IMG/VR virus record: IMGVR_UViG_3300027896_000067
Coordinates: 1 to 47,773 of that record
Source of the DNA: a virus
DNA: 47,773 bases
Reading direction: 5' to 3' (one strand)
Every line of letters begins with the position of its first letter. The first letter of the stretch is position 1. Under the pieces are notes generated by a model. That model saw only the letters and a program-made list of their open reading frames with translations, was not told the DNA's origin and made no database searches. Shown in pieces: positions 1 to 8,606 of the stretch. Made by a program: the position numbers and the translations under genes.

Positions 1-28
1 TGATAACAATTAACGAACGGAGAAATTA

Positions 29-1999
29 ATGCCTACGGATGAAGTAAAACAGAATTATGGTTACACACCAAAAGCAATAGGAGAAGTTGCCGCCACCCAA
101 ATCGAAGTGGTCGATGCAACTGACACTCTATCCGACAACGTAGGTGCTTTCGGAAAAGGCGGAATAGAAGCCCCTGATGTAACAGTTATCGAAGACAACC
201 CATTAGACGAAGGGATGAACGTAGAGGAAGTTCCAGACGAATCATCCGATATGTCTGAAACGCCTTTCGATGACGTAGGATCCAAACAGAAGTTAATTGA
301 TTGGGCATCAGATGATCAGGGCAATATTGCCAAAAAGCCTTTGATGAAATACTTCTTGGACGTAGATGGAGGACCCGGACAAAGCCCACTGAACTACAGA
401 TATCCTGTAGGCGCAATAACCAATGGCTCCGACAATCCTCAATACTGCCCAATTGCCATGGATCATTCATGGGATTTGGCATCTGGGAAAAAGACCGGCG
501 TGGTAAACCGAGGCATTCAGAAGAAGATCGTACTGCTAAAACAACGAGAAGGTTATCCATTGAATGACGAACAAAACGAATTCACACAGAGGCATATGAG
601 TATCCCGGAGATCCGAGTGCAGTACAACGCAGCGGAAAGGGATTCGGGAGTTCTCAATGAAACTGATGATTATATTGACGTTTCCGTGATACCGATGAGA
701 GAAGGAGTGTTCACCGGAACAGATGGTATACCGACTTTAAAACAATTCGACGTATTCAAGGGAGACGCACATTGGCTTGAAGGCCAACCAATTTTACACG
801 GTCACACGGGTCCAACGGAAATTGTAACTTACAAGCATCACAAACTCGGAAAGTTGCTAAATGTAACGCCCCGAGAAGAAACAAAAGACGTTTCTGCGGT
901 AGCCCGTTACTACAAGAATAAACTTACTCCCGATGATATCGCAAAGATCAAGTCTGAAACTCCATACGACGGATCAATAGCTTACACCACCAACACCGTC
1001 CCTGAGGAGGGAGATTGGATTTCACCAAGTGGCGAAAAACAACACTACAACGCGGTTGAGAAAGACGGTTATCATTTCTATCATTTCGCCGAGGTCGGCG
1101 AAGGCGCATGTTCTGTTGGAGACGGGTGCGGCTTCTTATTGAACGAAGCCGGGATGAAGCTCGACGGTAATTTCTGGGAACCAGCCGTACAAGCATATCT
1201 GGAGAAATTGAATAACGAACTGGTTATGGCAGAAGACGACGCTGAGAAGAAGCGTCTGACCGCAGAAATAGCGAGATGGACAAAACTTCAAAGCAGACTA
1301 GGCGGAAAACAAAATTCAGCGGAATCACAATCACTAAGTGAGGAAAATATTATGGTTAAAGAACAGAGTAAGGAACCTGTGGATCCTGTTATCGAAGAAG
1401 TTGCCGAGGTAAAAGAAGACGCCAAGGGCAAAGGTACGGTAACGGATAAACAAGGTAACGAATGCTTACCATTCGAAATGAAGGGCGGAAAATGCCCGAA
1501 GGACGCAGAAATGACTGATGAAACAGCAAAGGCCAATGAGGCCCCTAAGGAGAAGTCCGTTCAGGTAGAAGTAACTATCCCCGAGGAGTTCGCCCAGAAG
1601 ATGAATGCAGCAATTTCCGAGAACGAGGCTCTAAAGAGCAAGCTCGAGGAAACTACTGTAAAGATGAACGAAATGGCGACTAAGGTCGAGGAACTCATTC
1701 AGAAGCAGAATGAAACAGAGGAAATGAATAGGCAATCCCTTGAAAAGAGAGACTTCGACGCATTCTGTATGAGACTGAACGCTGCAAACAGGACCCCCGA
1801 AAAAGCCAAAGAGCACTACGAAGCCTTCAAGCAAGAAGGATGGGCTTATTTCGACGCTAACCCGAAGATCCTGAACACCGGCGTACCTCTTATGAAAGCG
1901 ATGGGCGTTCCATCGAGTTCTGGCGAATCTAAAGTAGAAGAAGCCAAGAAGAGAGTTCACATGACTCTGAACAGCCGCCGGGTACTACCAAGTCCTTGA
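29..1999 (+). CDS. Prohead maturation protease with C-terminal scaffold region
   Basis: 656 aa. The N-terminal two thirds resemble DUF2213-type head maturation proteases: a conserved block at about residues 215-290 (VIPMREGVFTG, LKQFDVFKGDAHWLEGQPIL, HGHTGPTEIV). Residues about 440-600 are acidic, helical and coiled-coil, as in scaffolding proteins. An internal in-frame ATG at 1352 with its own GAGG could give a separate 215-aa scaffold, as in nested protease/scaffold genes of phages. The start at 29 has GGAG nearby. It lies just before the decoration and capsid genes, the usual place for a protease/scaffold. Family assignment rests on motif similarity; I did not identify the catalytic residues. 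Confidence 0.72.
   Translation: MPTDEVKQNYGYTPKAIGEVAATQIEVVDATDTLSDNVGAFGKGGIEAPDVTVIEDNPLDEGMNVEEVPDESSDMSETPFDDVGSKQKLIDWASDDQGNIAKKPLMKYFLDVDGGPGQSPLNYRYPVGAITNGSDNPQYCPIAMDHSWDLASGKKTGVVNRGIQKKIVLLKQREGYPLNDEQNEFTQRHMSIPEIRVQYNAAERDSGVLNETDDYIDVSVIPMREGVFTGTDGIPTLKQFDVFKGDAHWLEGQPILHGHTGPTEIVTYKHHKLGKLLNVTPREETKDVSAVARYYKNKLTPDDIAKIKSETPYDGSIAYTTNTVPEEGDWISPSGEKQHYNAVEKDGYHFYHFAEVGEGACSVGDGCGFLLNEAGMKLDGNFWEPAVQAYLEKLNNELVMAEDDAEKKRLTAEIARWTKLQSRLGGKQNSAESQSLSEENIMVKEQSKEPVDPVIEEVAEVKEDAKGKGTVTDKQGNECLPFEMKGGKCPKDAEMTDETAKANEAPKEKSVQVEVTIPEEFAQKMNAAISENEALKSKLEETTVKMNEMATKVEELIQKQNETEEMNRQSLEKRDFDAFCMRLNAANRTPEKAKEHYEAFKQEGWAYFDANPKILNTGVPLMKAMGVPSSSGESKVEEAKKRVHMTLNSRRVLPSP
1338..1354 (+). 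promoter_or_regulatory. Internal ribosome binding site and start for a nested scaffold protein
   Basis: GTGAGG stands 8 nt before an in-frame ATG at 1352 inside the protease gene. The product would be exactly the acidic coiled-coil part. Predicted from spacing and from the known nested scaffolds of lambda-type phages. Confidence 0.45.
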
Positions 2000-2044
2000 G
2001 GAATCAGGAGATCACAATTATCAAGATTTAAGAGGTAAAAATTT

Positions 2045-2755
2045 ATGGCTGCAACAAGTTTAAATGGTTACGGACACGGATTACACCAGAAGGGTATTAG
2101 AACTTCTCGCAGCGGCGCGATGACAACTGGCATCGTCGCAGCTGGAGAATATATTGCCTTTGGTGCGATGGTGTCTAGAAATGCGGACGGATACGTCCAG
2201 GCAACACCCACTGCTAGCTCCACGGTATACGATTATCTAGGATTAGCATGCGACGACGTCAGAAAACATCTAGTAGATGGATTCTATGGCCCGGGTGGAG
2301 AAGTACCGATTCTAGTGAACGGTGCGGGAATGGGCTGGCTGCTAGGTGGACAAACAATTGACACCGGTAACTTCGTGAAGAACGCTGGGGCTATAGGAGC
2401 CGGCACAGAAGGTCTCGGTGTTCTGATACCAGAAAGCACCCCGAAGACCAGATCACTTCTAACAGTTGGAAAGTATATTGGACAAGCTGACATGGGCGAC
2501 GGCGCTTACGCAGCCGCATGTACAACCTATTCCGGAACTACAATTACTTTCGGAAGCAACGCTATCAAGGAAGCTATTCTATTCCAGTCTGGTGACTACA
2601 TTGCAATAGCCCAGAGCGGTACAATCTCAGAGGTAAATAGAGTAGTTGACGCTGAACTCGGATCGACCACTATGTCAGTCGTGAAGACAGCAACAGGCGC
2701 TTTCACAACTCCAACGATTTACAGGTTGCAACCGATGGAAGTATTACTGTTATGA
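2045..2755 (+). CDS. Probable capsid decoration or head-fibre protein
   Basis: 236 aa, Gly/Ala/Thr-rich, predicted beta-rich, no signal peptide or membrane segment. It sits between protease/scaffold and major capsid protein, the usual place of a head decoration protein (compare DUF2190-like proteins). An AGAGG sits 6-10 nt before the ATG. I recognise no diagnostic motif, so the role comes from position and composition. Confidence 0.6.
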   Translation: MAATSLNGYGHGLHQKGIRTSRSGAMTTGIVAAGEYIAFGAMVSRNADGYVQATPTASSTVYDYLGLACDDVRKHLVDGFYGPGGEVPILVNGAGMGWLLGGQTIDTGNFVKNAGAIGAGTEGLGVLIPESTPKTRSLLTVGKYIGQADMGDGAYAAACTTYSGTTITFGSNAIKEAILFQSGDYIAIAQSGTISEVNRVVDAELGSTTMSVVKTATGAFTTPTIYRLQPMEVLLL

Positions 2756-2801
2756 GGTCTACTAATCACGATTAGAAGGTTTACAAAGAGGTTAAAAATT
2801 C

Positions 2802-3725
2802 ATGACTGATAATACATTGAGTTACGGTTCCTTCATACCAGAAGAATTCGTTACGATCTGGTACCAGGATATTAACGAATATGAGCTACTGTACAAGCAA
2901 GAGTTATTCGCAAGAAATATATTTGCATACCGATCCGTTGGTCCAACCAATGACTTCGATATGATTACCTATTTCAATGCGGGAGACGACCTTGCTCAGG
3001 TAATAGCGAAAGGTGCAACACCCGAGCCATTCACGACTCGCGCTCGCATAGTCAAGCACGAAATGTTCTGTATTGCAGATGGTTTCGTAGTCAACGAGAG
3101 AGATCTTATCAAGCCCGACGGCGCAAACATGAAGTCCAAGGAACTTGATATCGCCCTCGACCGTATTCACGGCAAGGAAGACTACATCGCCATGAACGGC
3201 GCAACCACAATCAGCGCAGATCTGCTTGGAATAGTAGGCGCTGCTCGTGCAAACGAACTCGGAAAGATCACTGCTGCTGCATCAAGCGGCGCAAACGTCG
3301 CTAACATGGGTGCATGGGCTGGAGGGGATGACACTAGAGATCCCTACGAAGACATAGTGAATGCCATGGACAAGATGCAGTTCACCGCAAAGCCTTACGG
3401 CTTAGTTGGTAACAGGCACTCCTTGAAATGGCTTAACACTCTAGACTCGGAAAGGATAGCATTCACAGATCATATCGCTCCTCTCTTCGGAAAGGCCCCA
3501 ACAGACCGTTCCTGGATGATAGAGAGCCAGTTCTGTGCAGACGGTTATGTCTACCTAGTCCCCAAGAGCCCGAAGTTCGGCGAGTTCGTCGTAAGTGAGG
3601 AAATCACCATAAGCGACGACTATCCGAAGCAGCCTGGTGGGAATTTTTGGATAGAAATCAAGGAATGGATAAATCCCGCAGAAATTCACCAAGTGACGGG
3701 CTACGTTGAGGTGCAAATTACCTAA
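2802..3725 (+). CDS. Major capsid protein, HK97 fold
   Basis: 307 aa. Typical features are an N-terminal helical arm (IPEEFVTIWYQDINEYELLY), a spine-helix-like region, and a P-domain segment (DPYEDIVNAMDKMQFTAKPYGLVGN) followed by LKWLNTLDSERIAF, as in encapsulin/HK97-type capsid proteins. It comes right after protease/scaffold and decoration genes. A strong hairpin follows the stop, fitting a highly expressed gene. Fold call is from sequence pattern and gene order. Confidence 0.78.
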   Translation: MTDNTLSYGSFIPEEFVTIWYQDINEYELLYKQELFARNIFAYRSVGPTNDFDMITYFNAGDDLAQVIAKGATPEPFTTRARIVKHEMFCIADGFVVNERDLIKPDGANMKSKELDIALDRIHGKEDYIAMNGATTISADLLGIVGAARANELGKITAAASSGANVANMGAWAGGDDTRDPYEDIVNAMDKMQFTAKPYGLVGNRHSLKWLNTLDSERIAFTDHIAPLFGKAPTDRSWMIESQFCADGYVYLVPKSPKFGEFVVSEEITISDDYPKQPGGNFWIEIKEWINPAEIHQVTGYVEVQIT

Positions 3726-3744
3726 AATTTTTACACAACGTTGG

Positions 3745-3769
3745 ATCGTAGGTATATTTTTCCTACGAT
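3745..3769. terminator. Hairpin terminator between convergent genes
   Basis: ATCGTAGG and CCTACGAT form a perfect 8-bp stem with a 9-nt T-rich loop, followed by T-runs. It lies between the capsid gene (+) and the nuclease gene (-), so it can serve both. Confidence 0.6.
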
Positions 3770-3808
3770 TATCAACTTTTTATATCATAAATTTAACTTA
3801 ATCCTATT

Positions 3809-5212
3809 CTACCAAACCAATATCTGTTCCTCTAAAGATGTACCAACATTCTGAATGTCTATTGTAATACCATTTTCAAATTTGTATTCTAATTCTTCTA
3901 AATCATCTATCATCACTATTCTAACGTTTTCGTTCGGGTACAAAGTGTAGAACGCCAACATCTTCTTCTTATCGCTCGGTCTCCAAAACCCTTTCGTCTC
4001 TAGGTACAAATTGTATTCCACGCAGTAGAAATCTGGGTAATAAGTATCAACACCTCCTATATCAAATGATGTTTCATATTCCCAAGGAATGAGTAAGTCA
4101 TCCAGTAATTTTGCCATCCTGATTTCATATGACGACCTTAACCAAATTTGTACACCATTTCTCTGTAAATAGAAACCTCCCTTCCCTATACCAGAACCTT
4201 TTGCAGCAGGTCTACCGAACATTCCGTTATTCTTGCCGGTACGGTTATCTGTTTGTATCTCTCTATATTCTGGATCCTTCCACGCCTCTTTCACACCATA
4301 CGATATCTTTGCATTCCTAACCGGATCCTGGCATGCCTCTTTCTGCCGCTGCCTAACATCTTCCCGATCCATGGGATTATTCTCTTTCATGAACTTCGAA
4401 ACCGCTTCTCTCTGCTCTTCAGAAATCACTTTCCCGGTATTGCCCAGTCCTATCTTCCTTCTCGTCTCATCAGAGGTTTCATGTCCCATCAACGCCTTCG
4501 AAATATTTTCAGCGTTCTTTCTGACCCTATCATCGGTTTCTTTCGTCTTGCCCTTATTCCACATCGGAGAATATGTGTTCCTGGCAACACTAATACTCTC
4601 ACCCGCCTTGGCAAGCCGTTCATCCGTTTCTTTGGTTAGACCCTTGTTCCAAGAAGGTATGCCTTTCTGCTTATCTGAAAGGAATTGTCGGAGTTCCGGA
4701 TGCTCTTCTAAGTTCTCTAGAACACTCTTCGATATCTTCTCTTTCACTGCATCCGTTCTAGGCACGCCCTTCCTTAGAGCATTAGTAGCGCATCTTTTTT
4801 TACAAAACCTAGGATTATCCGTTGGTTTCTTACAACACTCACAGGGATGTGTTCGGTTTATCTTCACTCGTGGTATTCCCTCCCGAGCATCTCCAGCACA
4901 TTTGTGACTACAGAACTTCGGATTACTCGTGAGAGTTTCGCACCACTCACATGAATGCATAGAAGCCGTTTTCTCCGCTTCTAGCGTTTCGTAACTTTTT
5001 CCTTTCAACGCCTTTGAGATCTTCTCAGCAACGTCCTTATTCTTCGAAGGCCCATCTTCACTTAGCCACACCGCATAGCAATTCATATCACAGAAGTGAT
5101 GCTTCTTATACATATGACACGGAGATACCTCGACATCCTTCGGGCATCCTGGAGCGTCACACTTGACTATGATCTTCTTGTTTACCTTATTCTTGCATCC
5201 TTTCCTGGTCAT
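3809..5212 (-). CDS. Mobile PD-(D/E)XK endonuclease with zinc fingers and NUMOD3-like repeats
   Basis: 467 aa. The N-terminus has three treble-clef-like Cys clusters (ending FCDMNC, FCSHKC, FCKKRC). The middle carries repeats of the type WNKGxTKETDxR, as in NUMOD3 DNA-binding motifs of homing endonucleases. The C-terminus has a nuclease signature: a helix with YEIRMAKLLDD, then YYPDFY and YLETKG, giving Glu, Asp and Glu-x-Lys. It is antisense to and inserted among virion genes, has its own TATA box, and two more genes in the window share its C-terminal design. Probably a free-standing homing enzyme; the target is unknown. Confidence 0.75.
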   Translation of the reverse strand: MTRKGCKNKVNKKIIVKCDAPGCPKDVEVSPCHMYKKHHFCDMNCYAVWLSEDGPSKNKDVAEKISKALKGKSYETLEAEKTASMHSCEWCETLTSNPKFCSHKCAGDAREGIPRVKINRTHPCECCKKPTDNPRFCKKRCATNALRKGVPRTDAVKEKISKSVLENLEEHPELRQFLSDKQKGIPSWNKGLTKETDERLAKAGESISVARNTYSPMWNKGKTKETDDRVRKNAENISKALMGHETSDETRRKIGLGNTGKVISEEQREAVSKFMKENNPMDREDVRQRQKEACQDPVRNAKISYGVKEAWKDPEYREIQTDNRTGKNNGMFGRPAAKGSGIGKGGFYLQRNGVQIWLRSSYEIRMAKLLDDLLIPWEYETSFDIGGVDTYYPDFYCVEYNLYLETKGFWRPSDKKKMLAFYTLYPNENVRIVMIDDLEELEYKFENGITIDIQNVGTSLEEQILVW

Positions 5213-5236
5213 ACGTCCTAATATGTCACTTCATCC

Positions 5237-5245
5237 TATATAAAC
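5237..5245 (-). promoter_or_regulatory. TATA box of the 3809-5212 nuclease gene
   Basis: On the minus strand GTTTATATAGG lies about 29 nt before the ATG at 5212, placing the mRNA start close to the start codon. It lacks the CCAAAA BRE seen at the other early promoters. Confidence 0.45.
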
Positions 5246-5263
5246 TCTTTGCTAACCAATCCA

Positions 5264-5271
5264 TTTTACGT
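5264..5271 (+). promoter_or_regulatory. TTTTACGT motif, proposed late promoter element
   Basis: One of eight copies of TTTTACGT or ATTTACGT found upstream of plus-strand virion genes; here 95 nt before the ATG at 5366. Confidence 0.45.
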
Positions 5272-5365
5272 ACACTCGTATGTTGATAACGAGTTCGCTA
5301 ATCCCGATCAGTTATCATCATCACGAAAGCTTACACACGAACAAACACATAGAGAGGTAAAGAAA

Positions 5366-6019
5366 ATGACACAAGATAAATTCGGCAAACAAGCCGGACC
5401 ATCCAGTGAGAACATTCACGGATTATCTATCGCAGCAGTAGATGTTGCCGCAGATAAAATAGTCTTCGCAGACTATTCAGCATCTCCGACCCTAACCGGA
5501 AAACTCTGCACAATCTCAAGCCTAGCTACCGCAGTGGCCGGAAGCGGACTAACCGCTACAGACGGAGTTCTTTCCGTTGGTGATCTTACAATGGCCGCAA
5601 ACCTAGACGACGATCCACACAGCATATTCGTGGTTTATGGTGAACACGACTTCCATGCAACAACCGCGAAAGATACAGATTTCGGTGTAATTGGATACAA
5701 ATGCACTCTAATTGGTGGATACGTCACATTAACGCAAATAGCGAATGGAACAACTACAACCCCATCAATCACACTCAGCATTGCAGCATCAGGTGCAACT
5801 CCGATCGCAACAGCAATCACCATTACAAATGCCAATACAGCAGACGGCCAGAGCAATGTTGTTGGAACAGTCCGAACGGTATTACCGATATCGCCAGGCG
5901 CTGCCGTTGACATCGCATCTACCGCACACATCTACGCATACACCGCCGCAGATGCCGCAGCGGCCACAAGATCGACCGGAAAAGCAAATGTAGTTCTGTT
6001 CTTCCAGAAGAGCGCATAG
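5366..6019 (+). CDS. Virion protein, paralogue A of a tandem pair
   Basis: 217 aa from the ATG at 5366, preceded by GAGAGGTAAAG. Ala/Thr-rich and beta-rich. It is clearly homologous to the next gene along its whole length; shared blocks include DPHSIF, EHDFHA/DHDFHA, LGYKCTLIGGY-like and HIYAYTAA. Tandem duplicates after a capsid gene suggest decoration or minor capsid proteins. A longer frame to an upstream TTG exists but has no ribosome binding site. Confidence 0.7.
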   Translation: MTQDKFGKQAGPSSENIHGLSIAAVDVAADKIVFADYSASPTLTGKLCTISSLATAVAGSGLTATDGVLSVGDLTMAANLDDDPHSIFVVYGEHDFHATTAKDTDFGVIGYKCTLIGGYVTLTQIANGTTTTPSITLSIAASGATPIATAITITNANTADGQSNVVGTVRTVLPISPGAAVDIASTAHIYAYTAADAAAATRSTGKANVVLFFQKSA

Positions 6020-6040
6020 AGGACTTCAAGGTGAATTCAA

Positions 6041-6703
6041 ATGGTCACTGAAAGGTTCTCGAAACATGACGGGCCAAATTCTGAAGCCCGAGTCGTAAAA
6101 GGATTAGGTTCGGCATCAGTAGCCGTAGCTACAGACTCAGTTCCATTCGTAGACGAGTCCAACAACCACGCAGGAAAACGCACCACGATAGCACTACTCG
6201 CTACTGCTATGGCAGGAACCCCTGCTGTAACCGGCGTAACCGCAACATCTGGTACCCTGGCTATAACCGCGTCTAATCTACTTACTGCCGCGAACAATTT
6301 AGCCGGCGATCCTCATAGCATCTTCACGATCTACGCAGATCATGATTTCCATGCAGCCACAGTCAAAAACACAGACTTAGGTGCGCTTGGATATAAATGC
6401 ACTTTAATCGGCGGCTACATGAACGTCTACGAAGCAGTAGCAGGCGGAGCAGGAGCAACATCCACCATCACACTCGGTAAAGCGATAACCGGCGGAACTC
6501 CTGTTGCAAACGTCGTAACAATCACAAAAGCGAATACCACTGAACCCGGTTCAAACATCATTGGTGCAGCCAGAGCAGTTATACCGGTCACCGCTGGAGC
6601 GAGCATGGCTGCTACAGACCACATTTACGCATACACTGCCGCAGAAACCGGAAGAACTGCTGGAAGAGTACACATCGTGCTATTCCTGCAGGTCGTAGCA
6701 TAA
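6041..6703 (+). CDS. Virion protein, paralogue B of a tandem pair
   Basis: 220 aa, beta-rich, paralogue of the preceding gene, starting 21 nt after its stop. Shared motifs: DPHSIF, DHDFHAATVKNTD, YKCTLIGGY and DHIYAYTAA. The N-terminal 60 residues have diverged most, so the copies may have distinct partners on the capsid surface. A perfect hairpin follows the stop. Confidence 0.7.
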   Translation: MVTERFSKHDGPNSEARVVKGLGSASVAVATDSVPFVDESNNHAGKRTTIALLATAMAGTPAVTGVTATSGTLAITASNLLTAANNLAGDPHSIFTIYADHDFHAATVKNTDLGALGYKCTLIGGYMNVYEAVAGGAGATSTITLGKAITGGTPVANVVTITKANTTEPGSNIIGAARAVIPVTAGASMAATDHIYAYTAAETGRTAGRVHIVLFLQVVA

Positions 6704-6726
6704 ACAGTAGAAACGCTCTACTGTTT
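6702..6726. terminator. Hairpin terminator between convergent genes
   Basis: AAACAGTAG and CTACTGTTT pair perfectly (9 bp, 7-nt loop) and fill the gap between the stop of the plus-strand paralogue B and the end of the minus-strand gene at 6736. Confidence 0.65.
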
Positions 6727-6735
6727 ACACCCTTT

Positions 6736-7014
6736 TTACTCGTCTTTATCCCACTTTCTTCGGAACTCCACCTCTTTCTCAGCTTCATCGAAGAGGAGCT
6801 TGACGTAGCCTTCTATGTGCTTTATGAATTTACGTCTCTGTTGCTCGGTCATCTTTCCGTATATTCTGACATATCCGACTCCATATCCGCTAAGGTCTGC
6901 TGTCACTTTAGGACTATTACCACTTGTGTCTTCACGGACATCTACAGTAACTACAGAAGGAGTCAGATGCTCATTCTTCATCGCGAGCGCCTCAAGTTGA
7001 TACGCTTTTGTCAT
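6736..7014 (-). CDS. Small early protein of unknown function
   Basis: 92 aa, not recognised. A predicted beta-rich first half (SVVTVDVRED, GYVRIYGKM) is followed by a charged helix (TEQQRRKFIKHIEGYVKLLFDEAEKEVEF). It lies alone between plus-strand virion genes under its own early promoter; the TATA spacing implies a leaderless mRNA. Confidence 0.65.
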   Translation of the reverse strand: MTKAYQLEALAMKNEHLTPSVVTVDVREDTSGNSPKVTADLSGYGVGYVRIYGKMTEQQRRKFIKHIEGYVKLLFDEAEKEVEFRRKWDKDE

Positions 7015-7036
7015 AATTAATGTGTAAGTTGTTCGA

Positions 7037-7055
7037 GCTTAAATAACTTTTGGTC
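7037..7055 (-). promoter_or_regulatory. Early BRE/TATA promoter
   Basis: Minus strand ACCAAAAGTTATTTAAG. The TATA centre is about 28 nt before the ATG at 7014, so the mRNA is probably leaderless. A late motif lies 5 nt away in the opposite direction. Confidence 0.65.
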
Positions 7056-7059
7056 TACC

Positions 7060-7067
7060 TTTTACGT
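7060..7067 (+). promoter_or_regulatory. TTTTACGT motif, proposed late promoter element
   Basis: 51 nt before the ATG at 7118, divergent to the early promoter at 7037-7055. Confidence 0.5.
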
Positions 7068-7117
7068 TTTAACTAATCTGTATAGAATAGAACGAACAAA
7101 CTTAAGAGGTATATTAA

Positions 7118-7480
7118 ATGACATCTTTGAAAACAAATAACAACGCCACTCCAGGAGTATCAAACTCGACGACCGGAACTACCACGGATGCTTATGTCGC
7201 TGCCCTAACACTTGTGTGCCTCGGATATAGCCAGAAAACGATAATAATCGCAAACACGGATACTGCAAACTCTCTCACATTCAAGGCAGACGGTTACGCG
7301 AATCGAGATAGCACAATCAGTTATCCTATCCTAGCGGCAACGATTCTCGCACACGGCGACTCCTACAAGTTAGATATCACAAATCCGTACGACCAGATCA
7401 TATTATCAGTGGTGAGCACGGCTGCACCCGGAAGTCCAGCGACCTATCAGATAGATCACGTATTGCAGAGGTCAGCATGA
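7118..7480 (+). CDS. Small beta-rich virion protein
   Basis: 120 aa, Thr/Ala/Asn-rich, no membrane segment. Not recognised as a family; composition and location suggest a virion surface or neck component. Its stop overlaps the next start (ATGA), indicating coupled translation. AGAGGT lies 9 nt before the ATG. Confidence 0.6.
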   Translation: MTSLKTNNNATPGVSNSTTGTTTDAYVAALTLVCLGYSQKTIIIANTDTANSLTFKADGYANRDSTISYPILAATILAHGDSYKLDITNPYDQIILSVVSTAAPGSPATYQIDHVLQRSA

Positions 7481-7803
7481 CCTCGTATGAGTGGACAGAT
7501 TGGACAGGACCAGCAAAAGAGACCTTTACACTTTTCACAGAGAACCCGAAATTCCACGAGTTCGGTCCAATAGCGAGAACCGCCGTGACCGGCTTCAAGA
7601 GGGAACTAACAGATTTCAAAGGAGCCGTAGTAACCACCCTGTCAACAGCGTCAGGCTTCAAGAGGGAGTTAACAGATTTCACAGGACCCATAGGAAGTGT
7701 CCAGTCAACAGCGTCAGGTCTGGTTCTAAGACTCGCGGAGTCCGCTTCTGGAGCAGTGAGTGCGAAGTCAACGGCTGGAGCGCATATTGAACACACTCCA
7801 TAG
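7477..7803 (+). CDS. Small repeat-containing protein
   Basis: 108 aa. Starts in an ATGA overlap with the preceding gene. It contains short internal repeats of about 24 residues (two FKRELTDF units, each followed by a G-x-V-x-S-T-A-S-G stretch), with later degenerate copies. Unknown family; probably a virion accessory protein. Confidence 0.55.
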   Translation: MTSYEWTDWTGPAKETFTLFTENPKFHEFGPIARTAVTGFKRELTDFKGAVVTTLSTASGFKRELTDFTGPIGSVQSTASGLVLRLAESASGAVSAKSTAGAHIEHTP

Positions 7804-7814
7804 GGAGGTATTTT

Positions 7815-8309
7815 ATGATGGACGAGACCAACGACACCCGAAGAGACGCAATAAGTGTAGGAATCAAGGGATACGTGGATGATAAGTGCGTCGACATCAA
7901 AGAGATCATGAACGCGAGGTTCAAAGCACTCGAAACCAAAATTCAGGCTCAGCAAGAAGCAACTCAACGCGCCGTCGACCGTGCAGAGAGTGATTACAAT
8001 ACGAGGTTCGCCTCTACCAATGAATGGAGATTCGCATTCAAGGATCGCGAAGCGAACTTCATCACCCGGGAAGAACTAAAAACGCTCATCGAAAAGGTCA
8101 ACCAAGGAATATCCCGTGCTGAACACGACGCATTGATCGCACAAGTGAATTCCAAGAACGATGCAATGGCAGAGGCCCTCGGAGAAAAATCAAAAGCACT
8201 TGAAGCCAAAATATCCGAAATGGGTCGACAGATGATGGCGATGATCGGTGGATTACTTGTAATCGGTATAACTCTCGCCATAGAAATTTGGTCTGGAAGC
8301 CACATATAA
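7815..8309 (+). CDS. Coiled-coil protein with C-terminal membrane anchor
   Basis: 164 aa. Residues about 20-140 are charged and helical, predicted coiled coil. A single hydrophobic segment near the C-terminus (MMAMIGGLLVIGITLAIEIW) is followed by only five residues, so it would be tail-anchored. Small anchored proteins in this position often act in lysis or in fibre attachment; I cannot choose. AGGGAGGT precedes the start by 7 nt. Confidence 0.65.
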   Translation: MMDETNDTRRDAISVGIKGYVDDKCVDIKEIMNARFKALETKIQAQQEATQRAVDRAESDYNTRFASTNEWRFAFKDREANFITREELKTLIEKVNQGISRAEHDALIAQVNSKNDAMAEALGEKSKALEAKISEMGRQMMAMIGGLLVIGITLAIEIWSGSHI

Positions 8310-8321
8310 GGAAAGTTAAAC

Positions 8322-8525
8322 ATGTTGATTAATCCAGAACTTCTGAGCGAGTTAGAAACGATAACCTTTGCATTAGCATCGGTTGTATTTTTATTCATGT
8401 CGTGGAAGTTCTATGTACTCGGCAAGTACGTCGAGAAGCTAGAAAAGAAGCTCCAAAAAGCAAACGGAAAGATAGAAGAACAAAAAGCAGAATTTATTTC
8501 TGCGAATTACGCAACACAAAGGTGA
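8322..8525 (+). CDS. Small membrane protein with coiled coil
   Basis: 67 aa. One membrane segment (TFALASVVFLFMSWKFYVL, residues about 14-32) then a Lys/Glu-rich helix. It is 12 nt after the tail-anchored gene, so they may act together at the membrane, for instance in lysis. No family recognised. Confidence 0.55.
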   Translation: MLINPELLSELETITFALASVVFLFMSWKFYVLGKYVEKLEKKLQKANGKIEEQKAEFISANYATQR

Positions 8526-8536
8526 AAGAAACTGAT

Positions 8537-8555
8537 AACCAAAAACTATTTATAC
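8537..8555 (+). promoter_or_regulatory. Early BRE/TATA promoter of a mobile nuclease gene
   Basis: ACCAAAAACTATTTATAC on the plus strand. The whole 70-nt leader to the ATG at 8607 resembles the leader at 11182-11250, so promoter, leader and nuclease seem to move as one unit. Confidence 0.65.
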
Positions 8556-8606
8556 TATCAAAGATAAAACTATGATGTATTTCTAGATATTTTGGAGTGT
8601 ATAAAT

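Noticed and set aside
4233-4907. A 224-codon plus-strand frame opposite the nuclease
   Set aside because: Composition is that of antisense to a Lys/Glu-rich gene, with no ribosome binding site and no motif; it is a shadow.
7398-7967. A 189-codon minus-strand frame opposite two small virion genes
   Set aside because: The plus strand has good start signals and coupled genes; the minus frame has neither promoter nor ribosome binding site.
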